From Pseudomonadota bacterium (GTDB lineage Bacteria; Pseudomonadota; Alphaproteobacteria; Rhizobiales; Kaistiaceae), in the NCBI GenBank assembly GCA_023433185.1, contig JAEZEN010000068.1, positions 1-20,493 of the forward strand: a stretch of DNA of 20,493 bases, given 5' to 3'. Positions 1 through 8,849 of this stretch are shown piece by piece. The position numbers were made by a program, and so were the translations under genes. Each line of letters starts with the position of its first letter. Position 1 is the first letter of the stretch. The notes below the pieces were generated by a model. It searched no databases, was not told where the DNA came from, and worked only from the letters and a program-made list of their open reading frames with translations.

Positions 1-165
1 CGCCGCCTTCTTGAGGTCGAACAGGCGCCCGTCCCAGCTCGGGATCTGGATGCCCTTGTAGCCCAGGCCCGCCGCCCAGCCGGCCATGCCGTCGAGGCTG
101 TTATACGGCGCCGCATCGCCCGCGAACTGGGCGAGGAAGATCGCCGGACCCTTGATGTTCTTCAT
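1..165 (-). CDS. Sugar phosphate isomerase/epimerase (TIM-barrel), partial
   Basis: This is the N-terminal 55 codons of a protein that continues past the left window edge. It starts at ATG 165, with a GGAGG-type ribosome binding site a few bases upstream. The visible residues (MKNIKGPAIFLAQF, then a stretch ending GYKGIQIPSWDGRLFDL) resemble the first beta-alpha unit of the xylose isomerase-like TIM-barrel family of sugar phosphate isomerases/epimerases. Seen directly: start codon, open frame to the edge, and a 68-base gap after xylA on the same strand. Inferred: it belongs to the sugar operon and handles a related sugar or sugar acid. The substrate cannot be read from this fragment, and the catalytic metal ligands lie outside the window. 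Confidence 0.7.
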   Translation of the reverse strand, partial: MKNIKGPAIFLAQFAGDAAPYNSLDGMAGWAAGLGYKGIQIPSWDGRLFDLKKAA

Positions 166-188
166 CGCGTCCTCCGCTTGTCCCTCGA

Positions 189-211
189 CGCCGCCCTTTC
201 TGGGGGCGGCG
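189..211 (-). promoter_or_regulatory. Intergenic hairpin between xylA and the sugar isomerase gene
   Basis: A perfect 8-base inverted repeat (189-196 with 204-211, 7-base loop) lies between the xylA stop and the next start. No T-run follows it in the direction of transcription, so it is not a classic intrinsic terminator. It could stabilise the upstream mRNA or lower expression of the distal gene. Function is inferred only. Confidence 0.35.
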
Positions 212-233
212 CCCGTGATCCCGGTGTCGAGGC

Positions 234-1541
234 CTACAGGTAGTCGTTGAGCAGGCGCTCGAGGTGCTCCTGCTTGCCGCTCTTCGGCTGCGGGTCGAGA
301 CCCTTCTTCAGCACGTAGTCGGAGAGGTCGTCCAGCGAGCGCTTGCCCGCGAGGATGGCCTTGCCTTCCTTGCCGTCCCAGCCGGCATAGCGCTCGGCAA
401 CGAAGCCGCCAAGCTTGCCGTCCTCGATCATCTTCTCGGCGATGAGCAGGCCGCGGGCGCAGGCGTCCATCGAGGCGACATGGGCCTCGAGCAGGTCGTC
501 CGGGTCGATCGACTGGCGGCGGATCTTGGCATCGAAGTTGAAGCCGCCGCTGCCGAGGCCGCCGTCCTTGAAGATGTAGTAGCAGGCGAGCGCCATCTCA
601 GGGATGTTCATGGCGAACTGGTCGGTGTCCCAGCCGAGCAGGTAGTCGCCGCGGTTGATGTCGATCGAGCCGAGGATACCGAGGGCACTGGCCAGCGCCA
701 GCTCGTGCTCGAAGGTGTGCCCGGCGAGCACGGCGTGGTTCTGCTCGACGTTGAGCTTCACCTCCTTCTCCAGGCCGAACTGCTGCAGCATCCCGTAGAT
801 CGAGGCGACGTCGAAGTCGTACTGGTGCTTGGTCGGCTCCTTGGGCTTCGGCTCGATCAGGATCGTGCCCTTGAAGCCGATCTTGTTCTTGTGCTCGACG
901 ACCATGGTCAGGAAGCGGCCGAGCTGGTTCAGCTCGCGCTTGATGTCGGTGTTGAGGAGCGTCTCGTAGCCCTCGCGGCCGCCCCACAGCACGTAGTTGG
1001 CGCCGCCGAGTTCATGGGTGAGATCGAGGACATTCTTCACCTGCGCCGCGGCATAGGCGAAGACCTCCGGATCGGGGTTGGTCGCGGCGCCGCCCATATA
1101 GCGGCGGTGCGAGAAGAGGTTCGCGGTGCCCCACAGGAGGCGGACCTTCGACGTCTCCATCTTCCTGGCGAAGAGCTCGCCGATCTCGCGCACGTTGCGG
1201 TTGGATTCGGCGAGCGAGGCGCCCTCCGGCGCGATGTCGCGGTCGTGGAAGGTGAAGAACGGCACGTCGAGCAGGCGGAACATGTCGAAGGCGACATCGG
1301 CCTTCTGCCGTGCGCCCTCCATCGGGTCCGCGGCATGCATCCAGGAGCGGTTGAAGGTCTCACCGCCGAAGGGGTCTCCGCCCGGCCAGGTGAAGGAATG
1401 CCAGTAGCAGACCGCGAAGCGGAGCTGGTCCTCCATGCGCTTGCCCAGCACCATCTTGTTGGGGTCGTACCAGCGATAGGAGAGCCCCTTGCCCTTGCGG
1501 AACTTGATGGGGTCCTTCTGGTTGAAGAACGGCGCGGTCAT
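234..1541 (-). CDS. xylA: Xylose isomerase
   Basis: A 435-residue class II xylose isomerase, the usual length for the family. It converts D-xylose to D-xylulose in the cytoplasm and depends on two divalent metal ions. Visible active-site features are the catalytic pair H99 and D102 in FTFHDRDI, metal ligand E230 in [10 protein letters not shown]266 and H269 in VEQNHA, D294 in SIDIN, and D305/D307 in GWDTDQF. All expected residues are present, so the enzyme should be active. Its start ATG overlaps the xylB stop by 4 bases (ATGA), indicating translational coupling. The order xylB-xylA on one transcript, behind a LacI-family regulator, supports assignment to xylose catabolism. Confidence 0.96.
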   Translation of the reverse strand: MTAPFFNQKDPIKFRKGKGLSYRWYDPNKMVLGKRMEDQLRFAVCYWHSFTWPGGDPFGGETFNRSWMHAADPMEGARQKADVAFDMFRLLDVPFFTFHDRDIAPEGASLAESNRNVREIGELFARKMETSKVRLLWGTANLFSHRRYMGGAATNPDPEVFAYAAAQVKNVLDLTHELGGANYVLWGGREGYETLLNTDIKRELNQLGRFLTMVVEHKNKIGFKGTILIEPKPKEPTKHQYDFDVASIYGMLQQFGLEKEVKLNVEQNHAVLAGHTFEHELALASALGILGSIDINRGDYLLGWDTDQFAMNIPEMALACYYIFKDGGLGSGGFNFDAKIRRQSIDPDDLLEAHVASMDACARGLLIAEKMIEDGKLGGFVAERYAGWDGKEGKAILAGKRSLDDLSDYVLKKGLDPQPKSGKQEHLERLLNDYL

Positions 1542-2989
1542 CGGGGCGTTGCCTCCTTGATGGCGGGATAGAGCTTCGAATAGGCGGCGTGGGCCGCGGC
1601 ATAGGACTCGACGAGATCGGGGATCGGCTCGACTACTTCGCGGATCGCCGGCGGCGCGCAGACCGCAAACGGGTCGGCGCCGTCGGCGGCGACGAGGCCG
1701 AGGCGGGCGGCGCCGAAGGCGGCGCCGAAGTCGCCGTCCTCCGGAACCGCGATCGGCAGGTCCAGCACCGTCGCGATGACGCGGAGCCAGTAGCGCGAGC
1801 GCGAGCCGCCGCCGACCGCGATCAGGCGCTTCGGCGCGGCCAGCGGCATGGTCAGCACGTCCATGCAGTCCTTGAACGAGAAGGCGACGCCCTCGAGCAC
1901 CGCCTGCGTCATGTCGGCACGGCCGGTGGCGGCATCGAGGCCGACGAACGCGCCGCGGATGGCGACGTCGTTGTGCGGCGTCCTCTCACCGGAGAGATAC
2001 GGCAGGAAGCGCACCGGCGACGGTCCGCGCGGCGTGTCGCCGAGCGTTCCGACAAGCTTTCCGGGGTCCTCCTCCAGCACGTGCGACAACCATTCGAGCG
2101 AGCCGGCGGCCGAGAGCGCGACGCCCATCTGGTGCCAGGTCCCCGGCACGGCGTGGCAGAAGGCGTGGACGGCGCCCTCGGGGTTCGCGCGATACTGGTC
2201 GGCCGTGACGAAGACGACGCCGGACGTGCCGATCGAGATGAAGCCGGTGCCGGGCGCCACCGCGCCGACGCCGCAGCCCGAGGCGGCATTGTCGCCGCCG
2301 CCACCGGCGAGCACCACGTTCGGCCCCATGCCCCAGCGCGATGCGAGTTCGGGCAGGAGCGTGCCGGTCACGGCGCTGCCCTCGAACAGCTCCGGCATGG
2401 CCGAGCGGTCGAGATCGGTGAGCGCCAGCATCTCGTCGGACCAGGCGCGCTCGGCGGTCGCGAGCCACAGCGTGCCCGCCGAATCCGACATCTCGCTCGC
2501 CTTGTCGCCGGTCAGGCGCAGGCGGACATAGTCCTTGGGCAGGAGGACGGTCTTCACCCTGGCGAAGACCTCCGGCTCGTGCCGCTTCACCCAGATGAGC
2601 TTCGGGGCGGTGAAGCCCGGCATGGCGATGTTGCCGGTGATGCGCTCGCTCGGCCCGCTGATCTCCCGCGCCTCCTCCGCAGAACGGCCGTCGTTCCACA
2701 GGATGCAGGGACGGAGCACCTTGTCGGCGGCGTCGAGCAGCGTCGCACCATGCATGTGGCCGGAAAGCCCGATGCCCTTGACCGCCGTCATCTCCCTGGG
2801 GAAGTCGGCGGCGAGGCCGTCGAGTGCGGCGAGGCAGGCGGTCCACCAGCTTTCCGGATCCTGCTCGGACCAGCCGGGATGCGGGCGGGAGACTTCGAGC
2901 CCGGCGCTCCTGCTGCCGAGGATGCGCTGGTCCTGGTCCATCAGGACCGCCTTCACCGAAGACGTTCCTATGTCGATGCCGAGATACAT
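1538..2989 (-). CDS. xylB: Xylulokinase
   Basis: A 483-residue FGGY-family carbohydrate kinase, the normal length. It phosphorylates D-xylulose to D-xylulose 5-phosphate, feeding the pentose phosphate pathway. Visible features: the N-terminal ATPase phosphate-1 motif [13 protein letters not shown] with D6, the sugar-contacting GHMHGAT at 77-83 (typical of xylulokinases), the catalytic base region [10 protein letters not shown] with D233, the phosphate-2 motif FISIGTSGV near 250, and the C-terminal adenosine motif [11 protein letters not shown] ribosome binding site of the type AGGGAGAGG sits just before ATG 2989. The gene is 32 bases downstream of the regulator gene and overlaps xylA by 4 bases, so the three are probably cotranscribed. 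Confidence 0.95.
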   Translation of the reverse strand: MYLGIDIGTSSVKAVLMDQDQRILGSRSAGLEVSRPHPGWSEQDPESWWTACLAALDGLAADFPREMTAVKGIGLSGHMHGATLLDAADKVLRPCILWNDGRSAEEAREISGPSERITGNIAMPGFTAPKLIWVKRHEPEVFARVKTVLLPKDYVRLRLTGDKASEMSDSAGTLWLATAERAWSDEMLALTDLDRSAMPELFEGSAVTGTLLPELASRWGMGPNVVLAGGGGDNAASGCGVGAVAPGTGFISIGTSGVVFVTADQYRANPEGAVHAFCHAVPGTWHQMGVALSAAGSLEWLSHVLEEDPGKLVGTLGDTPRGPSPVRFLPYLSGERTPHNDVAIRGAFVGLDAATGRADMTQAVLEGVAFSFKDCMDVLTMPLAAPKRLIAVGGGSRSRYWLRVIATVLDLPIAVPEDGDFGAAFGAARLGLVAADGADPFAVCAPPAIREVVEPIPDLVESYAAAHAAYSKLYPAIKEATPR

Positions 2990-3021
2990 GGCCTCTCCCT
3001 GTAGCCGAGTGGGACCGCCCT

Positions 3022-4065
3022 CTACGGGACGTTGTCGCGGATGAAGATGTCTATGCGGATGCGTTCCTGTCCAGCGTCGTAGGGCATGTTTTCGCGTTCG
3101 GCGACGAGGAGCCGCGCCGCGCTTCGTGCCTCGTGCCCCGGATCCTGATTGATGATCGCGTCTATCGTGCCACGGATGAGGTGGCGGCGCGAGAAGGCGG
3201 TGAGTTCGTGGGCGATGAAGACGATGTCGCGAGCGCGGCCGCTCGCCTCGAGCGCGGCGACGACGCCGCCATTGCCGGCACCGGCATTGTAGAGGCCCAC
3301 GAGGTCGGGATGCTCCGCAAGCAGTCCGCGGGCAAGGTCCTCGACCCGCGCGTCGTCGTCGCGCCCCTCGCGTACCGGCAGCAGTTCGAGCGCGGGAAAG
3401 TCGCGGGCGATTACCTGCTCGAAGCCGATCTGGCGCTCGATATGGTCGCGGAGCGCCATCGAGCCGGCGATCAGGCCCACCTTGCCGTCCCGCCCGCCGA
3501 GAAAACGGCCGAGCAGGCTTGCCGCGGTGCGCCCGGCGGCGGCGTTGTCGATGCCGATATAGTGGGCGCGGCGCGACCGCGGTGCATCGGAGACGAGCGT
3601 CACCACCGTCACGCCGGATGCGACCAGATCGTCGATCGCCTGGCGCACGGCGGGATGGTCGAGGGCGACGACCGCGACGCCGTCGACCTCGCCCTGCAGG
3701 GCGTCGAGCCCCGCGGCGAGCACGTCGCCGTCGAAGACGTCGACATGGGTGACGCCGATCCGCACCCGCTCGTCCGCCATGTAGTCGGCGGTCACCCGCA
3801 CGCGCTCGGCGAGCGCCTGCATGAACGCATTGCTGCCCGCCGGCAGCACGAACTGGAAGCGGTACTCGCGACCGCGGGCGAGGCGCGCGGCGAAGCGATC
3901 GGGCCGATACTTGAGCCGGGCGATGGCCTGCTGCACCCGCTCGGCCGTCTGGGCGTGAACCCCCGGGCGGCGGTTGAGCACGCGATCCACCGTCGCAAGG
4001 CTCACGCCTGCAGCCTTGGCAACGTCTTCGAGCGTCGTCCGAGCCAAATGATTGCTCCCCCTCAT
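3022..4065 (-). CDS. LacI-family transcriptional regulator of the xylose cluster
   Basis: A 347-residue regulator from ATG 4065. Residues 10-60 are a LacI-type helix-turn-helix with hinge: TLEDVAKAAGVSLATVDRVL, then the RPGVHAQTAERV segment. The rest is a periplasmic-binding-protein-like sugar-sensing domain. The ATG has no good ribosome binding site. A strong AGGGGGA at about 4055-4061 instead precedes an in-frame TTG at 4047, which would give a 341-residue protein beginning (M)ARTTLEDVAK, typical for the family; the true start may be that TTG. The gene lies directly upstream of xylB on the same strand, so it probably regulates the xylose operon and itself. The effector (xylose or another sugar) cannot be read from sequence. 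Confidence 0.88.
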   Translation of the reverse strand: MRGSNHLARTTLEDVAKAAGVSLATVDRVLNRRPGVHAQTAERVQQAIARLKYRPDRFAARLARGREYRFQFVLPAGSNAFMQALAERVRVTADYMADERVRIGVTHVDVFDGDVLAAGLDALQGEVDGVAVVALDHPAVRQAIDDLVASGVTVVTLVSDAPRSRRAHYIGIDNAAAGRTAASLLGRFLGGRDGKVGLIAGSMALRDHIERQIGFEQVIARDFPALELLPVREGRDDDARVEDLARGLLAEHPDLVGLYNAGAGNGGVVAALEASGRARDIVFIAHELTAFSRRHLIRGTIDAIINQDPGHEARSAARLLVAERENMPYDAGQERIRIDIFIRDNVP

Positions 4066-4353
4066 CGGCTGATTAGCGCGCCGCGCGGGTCTTTGCAAAC
4101 CGGTCGTTCGCCCGAAGGCGCCCTGGCGGGGTATCGCACCATTCGGCATCAAGAACTTCAATGCCTGCAATCGGTTGCAGACGGGATCCCGGGCGCGCCG
4201 CAAGCCGCTGACGCCGGTCGCTGCGCCGGTGAAGGATCGAGGGGCGTACATCAGGAGCAGGCTTCCGGAGCGTCGACGCCGCGGACATGGCGCCGACGCG
4301 GCAAACCGCCTAAAAGCGAACAGCACCCACGATCCGGCAGCAACGATACGCAA
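4066..4353. other. Divergent intergenic region between the LacI regulator and pepN
   Basis: These 288 bases separate two divergently transcribed genes and must hold both promoters. Apart from the LacI-type palindrome I could not identify convincing -35/-10 pairs. No RNA gene or small ORF with a supported ribosome binding site is evident. Long antisense frames running through the region are products of high GC content. Confidence 0.6.
4166..4179. promoter_or_regulatory. LacI-family operator palindrome
   Basis: TGCAATCGGTTGCA fits the general LacI-family operator pattern TGNAANCGNTTNCA at every fixed position. Its 5-base arms are perfectly inverted around a central CG. It lies about 100 bases upstream of the LacI regulator start and about 175 bases upstream of pepN, in the divergent intergenic region. 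It is the obvious candidate for the site bound by the adjacent regulator. That assignment is inferred. Confidence 0.6.
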
Positions 4354-6987
4354 ATGACCGCAGCCCCCGCCCCCGTCCGCCTCGCCGACTACGCGCCGCC
4401 GCCCTACCGCGTCGACGAAGTCCGTCTCGACATCGGCCTGACACCGGAGCGGACGCGGGTGACGGCCCGCCTCGCCATGCGGCCGGCGGAAGGCGCCGCC
4501 GGCACGCTGCGCCTCGACGGCGATGAACTCACCTTCCTGTCCGCCGCCATCAACGGGGCCCCGCTCGCGCCGGAACGCTTCGAGGCGGCTCCCGACGGGC
4601 TCACGATCAAGGGCGTCCCCGCCACGCCCTTCACGCTCGAGGTCGTCACCGAGATCGACCCGGCGGCCAACACGAACCTGATGGGCCTCTACCGGTCGAA
4701 TGGAATCTGGTGCACCCAGTGCGAAGCCGAGGGCTTCCGCCGCATCACCTACTTCCCCGACCGGCCGGATGTCCTCGCCGTCTACACGACGCGGATCGAG
4801 GCGCCGAAATCCGAGGCGCCGGTTCTCCTGTCGAACGGCAACCTGGTCGAGTCCGGCGACCTCGCCGGTGGCCGCCATTTCGCCATCTGGCACGATCCCT
4901 TCCCCAAGCCGTCCTATCTCTTCGCCATGGTGGCCGGCGACCTCGGCGTCGTCGAGGACACCTTCGTGACCGCCTCGGGGCGCGCGGTCGCACTGCGCAT
5001 CTATGTCGAGCACGGCAAGGAGCACCGCTGCGGCTACGCCATGGATGCCCTCAAGCGCTCTATGCGCTGGGACGAGGAGGCGTTCGGACGCGAGTACGAC
5101 CTCGACGTCTTCATGATCGTCGCCGTGTCGGACTTCAACATGGGGGCGATGGAGAACAAGGGCCTCAACATCTTCAACGACAAGTACGTGCTGGCCGACC
5201 CCGAGACGGCGACCGACGGCGACTTCGCGGGGGTGGAGACGGTCATCGCCCACGAGTACTTCCACAACTGGACCGGCAACCGGATCACCTGCCGCGACTG
5301 GTTCCAGCTCTGCCTCAAGGAAGGGCTGACCGTCTTCCGCGATCAGGAGTTCTCCTCCGACGAGCGCTCGCGCGGCGTCAAGCGGATCGGCGACGTCCGT
5401 ACCCTCCTCGCCCGCCAGTTCCCGGAGGATGCCGGCCCGCTCGCCCATCCGGTGCGGCCCGAGATCTATTCCGAGATCAGCAACTTCTACACCGCGACCG
5501 TCTACGAGAAGGGTTCCGAGGTGGTCCGCATGCTCAAGACCATCCTCGGTGACGAAGGCTTCCGGAAGGGCATGGACCTCTATTTCGCGCGCCACGACGG
5601 GCAGGCGGTGACGATCGAGGACTTCCTCGCCGCCTTCGCCGACGCGACCGGCGCCGATCTCGGCCAGTTCCGGCTCTGGTACGCGCAGGCCGGCACGCCC
5701 GAGGTCCGGGCGCGCGGGACCTACGACGAGGCCACGCGCACCTATACTCTCGCGCTCAGCCAGGCGCTCGCGCCGACGCCGCGCCAGGCGATCAAGCAGA
5801 CCATGCACATCCCCATCCGCTTCGGGCTGGTCGGGCCCAACGGTGCCGATCTCGACCATGCCGGCGTCAGCGGCGGCACGGTCGACGGCGACGTGCTCCA
5901 CCTGACGAAGCCCGAGCAGACCTTCGTCTTCAGCGGCGTCTCCGCAAAGCCCGTGCCGTCGCTGCTGCGGGGCTACTCGGCCCCGGTCAAGCTCAGGATG
6001 GACGTCGGCAGCGACGAACTCCTCTTTCTCCTTCGCACCGACGCCGATTCCTTCAACCGCTGGCAGGCGGCCCAGCGCCTCGCCAACGCCGCCATGATCG
6101 CGGCGACCGAGGACATGCGAGGCGGCGGACGCCCCGCCTTCGAGACGGCCTTCATCGACGCGCTCGCCGAGGTCGCCGAGAGCGAGGCGCTCGAACCCGC
6201 GTTCCGGGCCCAGGTGCTGCAGCTGCCCGCCGAGACCGACATCGCCCGCGAGATCGGCCACGACATCGACCCCGACGCCATCGCCGCCGCCCGGAATGCG
6301 CTCCGGGCCGCGATCGCCGACCGCATCGGCAGCCGCCTCGCCGCCGTTGCCCACCAGATCGCGGAGCGCAGACCCTTCTCGCCGGACGCGGCTTCGGCCG
6401 GGCGGCGGGCCCTCGCCAACGTGGCGTTCGATCTCACGACCGGCAATCGCGCGCCGGAGGCGGTCGCCGCGGTGGTGGCCCGTTTCCACGCCGCCGACAA
6501 CATGACCGACCGCAGCGCGGCGCTCGCCACCCTCGCCCTCGGCGCCTTCCCGGAGCGGATCGAGGCGTTCGCGGCCTTCTACGAGCGCTACCGCGACGAC
6601 CACCTCGTCCTCGACAAGTGGTTCATGCTGCAGGCGATGGTCCCGCTCGCGGAGACGCTCGACGAGGTCGGGCGCCTGCAGGACCATCCTGCCTATTCGC
6701 GGACCAATCCCAACCGCATCCGCTCGCTGGTCGGCGGCTTCGCCGGCGGCAACCAGACGCAGTTCAACCGGGCCGACGGCGCCGGCTACGATTTCCTCGC
6801 CGACTTCATCCTCGACCTCGACCGACGCAACCCGCAGACGGCGGCGCGCCTCCTCACCCACTTCCGCTCCTGGCGCGCGATCGAGCCGGCCCGCCGGCAG
6901 CGGGCCGAGGCCGCGCTCCGCCGGATCGCCGCGGCTCCCGATCTTTCGCCGGACACGGGCGACATCATCACCCGGACGCTGGCGTAA
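4354..6987 (+). CDS. pepN: Aminopeptidase N (M1 family zinc metallopeptidase)
   Basis: An 877-residue cytoplasmic aminopeptidase, close to the roughly 870 residues of E. coli PepN. It removes N-terminal residues from peptides in the last steps of protein turnover. The layout fits the family: N-terminal beta domain to about 185, thermolysin-like catalytic domain about 186-440, a small beta domain, and a long helical C-terminal domain. Catalytic features are all present: substrate-anchoring GAMEN at 264-268, zinc motif HEYFH at 300-304, third zinc ligand E323 exactly 18 residues after the second His, and the transition-state tyrosine Y384 in VYEKGSE. ATG 4354 was chosen because the family N-terminus begins just before LADYAPPPYRVD; its ribosome binding site is weak. 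Longer upstream open frame is antisense to the regulator and not coding. Confidence 0.95.
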   Translation: MTAAPAPVRLADYAPPPYRVDEVRLDIGLTPERTRVTARLAMRPAEGAAGTLRLDGDELTFLSAAINGAPLAPERFEAAPDGLTIKGVPATPFTLEVVTEIDPAANTNLMGLYRSNGIWCTQCEAEGFRRITYFPDRPDVLAVYTTRIEAPKSEAPVLLSNGNLVESGDLAGGRHFAIWHDPFPKPSYLFAMVAGDLGVVEDTFVTASGRAVALRIYVEHGKEHRCGYAMDALKRSMRWDEEAFGREYDLDVFMIVAVSDFNMGAMENKGLNIFNDKYVLADPETATDGDFAGVETVIAHEYFHNWTGNRITCRDWFQLCLKEGLTVFRDQEFSSDERSRGVKRIGDVRTLLARQFPEDAGPLAHPVRPEIYSEISNFYTATVYEKGSEVVRMLKTILGDEGFRKGMDLYFARHDGQAVTIEDFLAAFADATGADLGQFRLWYAQAGTPEVRARGTYDEATRTYTLALSQALAPTPRQAIKQTMHIPIRFGLVGPNGADLDHAGVSGGTVDGDVLHLTKPEQTFVFSGVSAKPVPSLLRGYSAPVKLRMDVGSDELLFLLRTDADSFNRWQAAQRLANAAMIAATEDMRGGGRPAFETAFIDALAEVAESEALEPAFRAQVLQLPAETDIAREIGHDIDPDAIAAARNALRAAIADRIGSRLAAVAHQIAERRPFSPDAASAGRRALANVAFDLTTGNRAPEAVAAVVARFHAADNMTDRSAALATLALGAFPERIEAFAAFYERYRDDHLVLDKWFMLQAMVPLAETLDEVGRLQDHPAYSRTNPNRIRSLVGGFAGGNQTQFNRADGAGYDFLADFILDLDRRNPQTAARLLTHFRSWRAIEPARRQRAEAALRRIAAAPDLSPDTGDIITRTLA

Positions 6988-7022
6988 AGGAGGAGAGGTT
7001 GTTCCTGACGGTCTGGTCTGGG

Positions 7023-8633
7023 TTACTCGTCGCCACCCACTGGTTGGATCATCCTGTTGATGTTGATGCCCGACGGCATGACTTTCTGCCCTCCCGTACT
7101 AGATCCCGTCTCGAAGATCTCGTGCCAAAACGCATAGGTCTGCTTTCCTCCAAACACCGTATTTGAAGCCTCTCGGTTCACCCACAGTGGCAGTCGCGCC
7201 AGATTGTCCAAGAAGTTAGAGATGTTGACCCAGAGCTGATCGGGGAACCGATACTGAAAGAGCCGCTCTGTCCGGATGGGTTTACCAAGATTACTGAAGA
7301 AATTCTCGGCCACCTGACGCACATAGTCAAGCCAGCAATATAGTATCTCCTCCTTCGCAAGACGGAAAGCCACTAGATGGGACTCCGGTACATCCCCGCC
7401 CTGCTGAATCATGTTCTCAATCCGACGCGCACCCAGTTCGTCGTCGAACCGTCCAATGTAGATTCGCTCGGCGATCAACGTCATCAGTTTGACGATCTGC
7501 TCCACCTCCAGCGAACGAGGATTCTCCCCGACGTCCTCTCGATGGTTCCACACCGTTTCAAGCATTTTCGACCCAATGAACTTAGAATAAAACGTCTTCT
7601 CGATCGAACTGTAGGAAAACGGCTTATCTCCGCTCTTCCCAGCAAAGTCGATATAGTCGCGAAGCTTGTTATCCGGCGAATAGGTCACCGCATCACGAAC
7701 ATTATCGAGAACGTAGCGAGTGACCTGTCTTTGCTCGCCCTTGAAAAACTCGACGAGATTCTTCTCTGAGAATCCCTCGAAGTCGTCATCTAAGTTCTTC
7801 TCAGCCCGGTACCGAGCCATGCGATCCCGCAAAATTTGCGAGCCCAACCGGCGTTGAACCGACTTGTCGAAGGCGACCTGTCGAAGCGTGGTGCCAGCAT
7901 TGGTGTTGGTAGTGAGTAGCACATCGAAGTCGGGGTCGATGAAGACCCGCACTGGCAGGCTGGTCACGCCGAGCATGATTTGTGCCGCCGCCTTGTGTTG
8001 GCCGTCGAAAATGTTGACCTGCGCGCTTGGCAGCTCTGCGGACGCGATCCAGCCCAATGCCACATGCAACTGTGGACGCTTTCGGAAGAATTTTTCCACG
8101 AGCCCCCGGATATTCGCACCAATCGGTCGGGGGTTAATTTTCTCGTCGTGATACAAAGCTGCGATAGGTAGCAGCGCAAAGAAGTACCGCATTCCCGACA
8201 GTTTGTCGGTGTGTATAGGCACCGTTAGGGTATCGTCCCCTGAGACAACAAAGGTGATGGCACCGTCGTCGATCTGAGCACGCAGGGTGCTAGTGGCGCC
8301 GTTAAACGCCTTGAGGACATCATTGAGGTTCGGGCCGCGATCGTCGCTATCGGCGCTCTCCGCGATTTGATCAAAGCGAGCGAGAACCCGAGCGACGCGA
8401 AGGTCCGCGGCCTGCTTGGACCTATTGTAGCTCGCAAGCGTCAGAGCAAAATTGTCCGGCCCATCAGGACCGTTGTCCCGTGTGGGGATAATGTGGTCAA
8501 CGTCGAGCTCGTGCACACCTATAATCATCTCCTTTCCGGAGATGAAACACTTGCCGCCTTGCTGGTTCCACAATTGCTTCTCCAGGATTGCGCGATCTTC
8601 TTTGTTCAATTTGCTTAGATAAAGCGAACCCAT
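7023..8633 (-). CDS. HNH endonuclease fused to a DGQHR (DndB-like) domain
   Basis: A 536-residue protein starting at ATG 8633, chosen because AGGGGGG (8637-8643) sits just upstream; a longer frame to 8759 lacks such a site. Residues 25-75 form an HNH nuclease core: VDHIIP with D46-H47, N61 in DNFAL, and N70/K73 in YNRSK. Only one cysteine (C29) is present where zinc-bound HNH domains have CxxC pairs. Residues 203-260 carry VNIFDGQHK (D210-H213) and then NTNAGTTLRQVAFDKSV, resembling the DGQHR motif and following segment of DndB-like proteins. Residues 270-536 are unrecognised and partly helical. The gene is visibly AT-richer than its neighbours (23 of 60 G+C at 7561-7620 against 46 of 60 in pepN at 6121-6180), suggesting transfer. 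No partner gene is adjacent. A phage-defence or modification-dependent nuclease role is inferred. The family assignment of the middle domain is by motif only. Confidence 0.75.
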   Translation of the reverse strand: MGSLYLSKLNKEDRAILEKQLWNQQGGKCFISGKEMIIGVHELDVDHIIPTRDNGPDGPDNFALTLASYNRSKQAADLRVARVLARFDQIAESADSDDRGPNLNDVLKAFNGATSTLRAQIDDGAITFVVSGDDTLTVPIHTDKLSGMRYFFALLPIAALYHDEKINPRPIGANIRGLVEKFFRKRPQLHVALGWIASAELPSAQVNIFDGQHKAAAQIMLGVTSLPVRVFIDPDFDVLLTTNTNAGTTLRQVAFDKSVQRRLGSQILRDRMARYRAEKNLDDDFEGFSEKNLVEFFKGEQRQVTRYVLDNVRDAVTYSPDNKLRDYIDFAGKSGDKPFSYSSIEKTFYSKFIGSKMLETVWNHREDVGENPRSLEVEQIVKLMTLIAERIYIGRFDDELGARRIENMIQQGGDVPESHLVAFRLAKEEILYCWLDYVRQVAENFFSNLGKPIRTERLFQYRFPDQLWVNISNFLDNLARLPLWVNREASNTVFGGKQTYAFWHEIFETGSSTGGQKVMPSGININRMIQPVGGDE

Positions 8634-8636
8634 TTG

Positions 8637-8643
8637 CCCCCCT
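8637..8643 (-). promoter_or_regulatory. Ribosome binding site setting the HNH-DGQHR start
   Basis: On the minus strand AGGGGGG ends three bases before the ATG at 8633. It is the only strong Shine-Dalgarno-like sequence near the N-terminus of this frame. It supports starting the protein at MGSLYLSKLN rather than 42 codons upstream. Confidence 0.6.
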
Positions 8644-8701
8644 GGTAACGCCTTCGGTTGTGGTCCAGCCGCGTCAATAGCCTGCCAGGTCGGTTGTACC
8701 A

Positions 8702-8849
8702 GACTCGATCTCTGGCGTGGAACGGGAATGCGTCGCCTAGCGAGGCAGTCGCCCGCCACCAGCCATCATCACACGCGTTCTGCACCGAATCAGCGTTAAC
8801 CATTTCTTGCTGGACAACACGATTCCGCTCGATTCAAATGGACTGATTC
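8702..8849 (+). promoter_or_regulatory. GANTC cluster and CtrA-type half-site upstream of the kinase gene
   Basis: Five GANTC pentamers occur within 148 bases: GACTC at 8702, GAATC at 8787, and GATTC at 8821, 8831 and 8845. GANTC is the target of the alphaproteobacterial cell-cycle methyltransferase CcrM. TTAACCAT, a known CtrA half-site variant, is at 8796-8803. Together they suggest cell-cycle-controlled transcription of the downstream PleC-like kinase gene. The sites are read directly; their use is inferred. Confidence 0.5.

Noticed and set aside
2824..4353. Very long plus-strand frame running through the xylB/regulator region into pepN (1387 codons in total)
   Set aside because: It is antisense to two well-supported genes, and its translation is arginine/glycine/alanine-rich with no family features. 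pepN proper starts at 4354. It reflects stop-codon scarcity in GC-rich DNA.
4066..6861. Minus-strand extension of the regulator frame across pepN
   Set aside because: Mirror-image artefact of pepN codon usage. The regulator helix-turn-helix begins within 15 residues of the ATG at 4065.
7377..7769. 130-codon plus-strand frame inside the HNH-DGQHR gene
   Set aside because: Antisense shadow with no recognisable domain and no ribosome binding site worth noting.
8634..8759. 42-codon N-terminal extension of the HNH-DGQHR protein
   Set aside because: The extension (MAGDCLARRRIPVP...) looks like translated intergenic DNA, lacks a ribosome binding site, and a strong one precedes the ATG at 8633.
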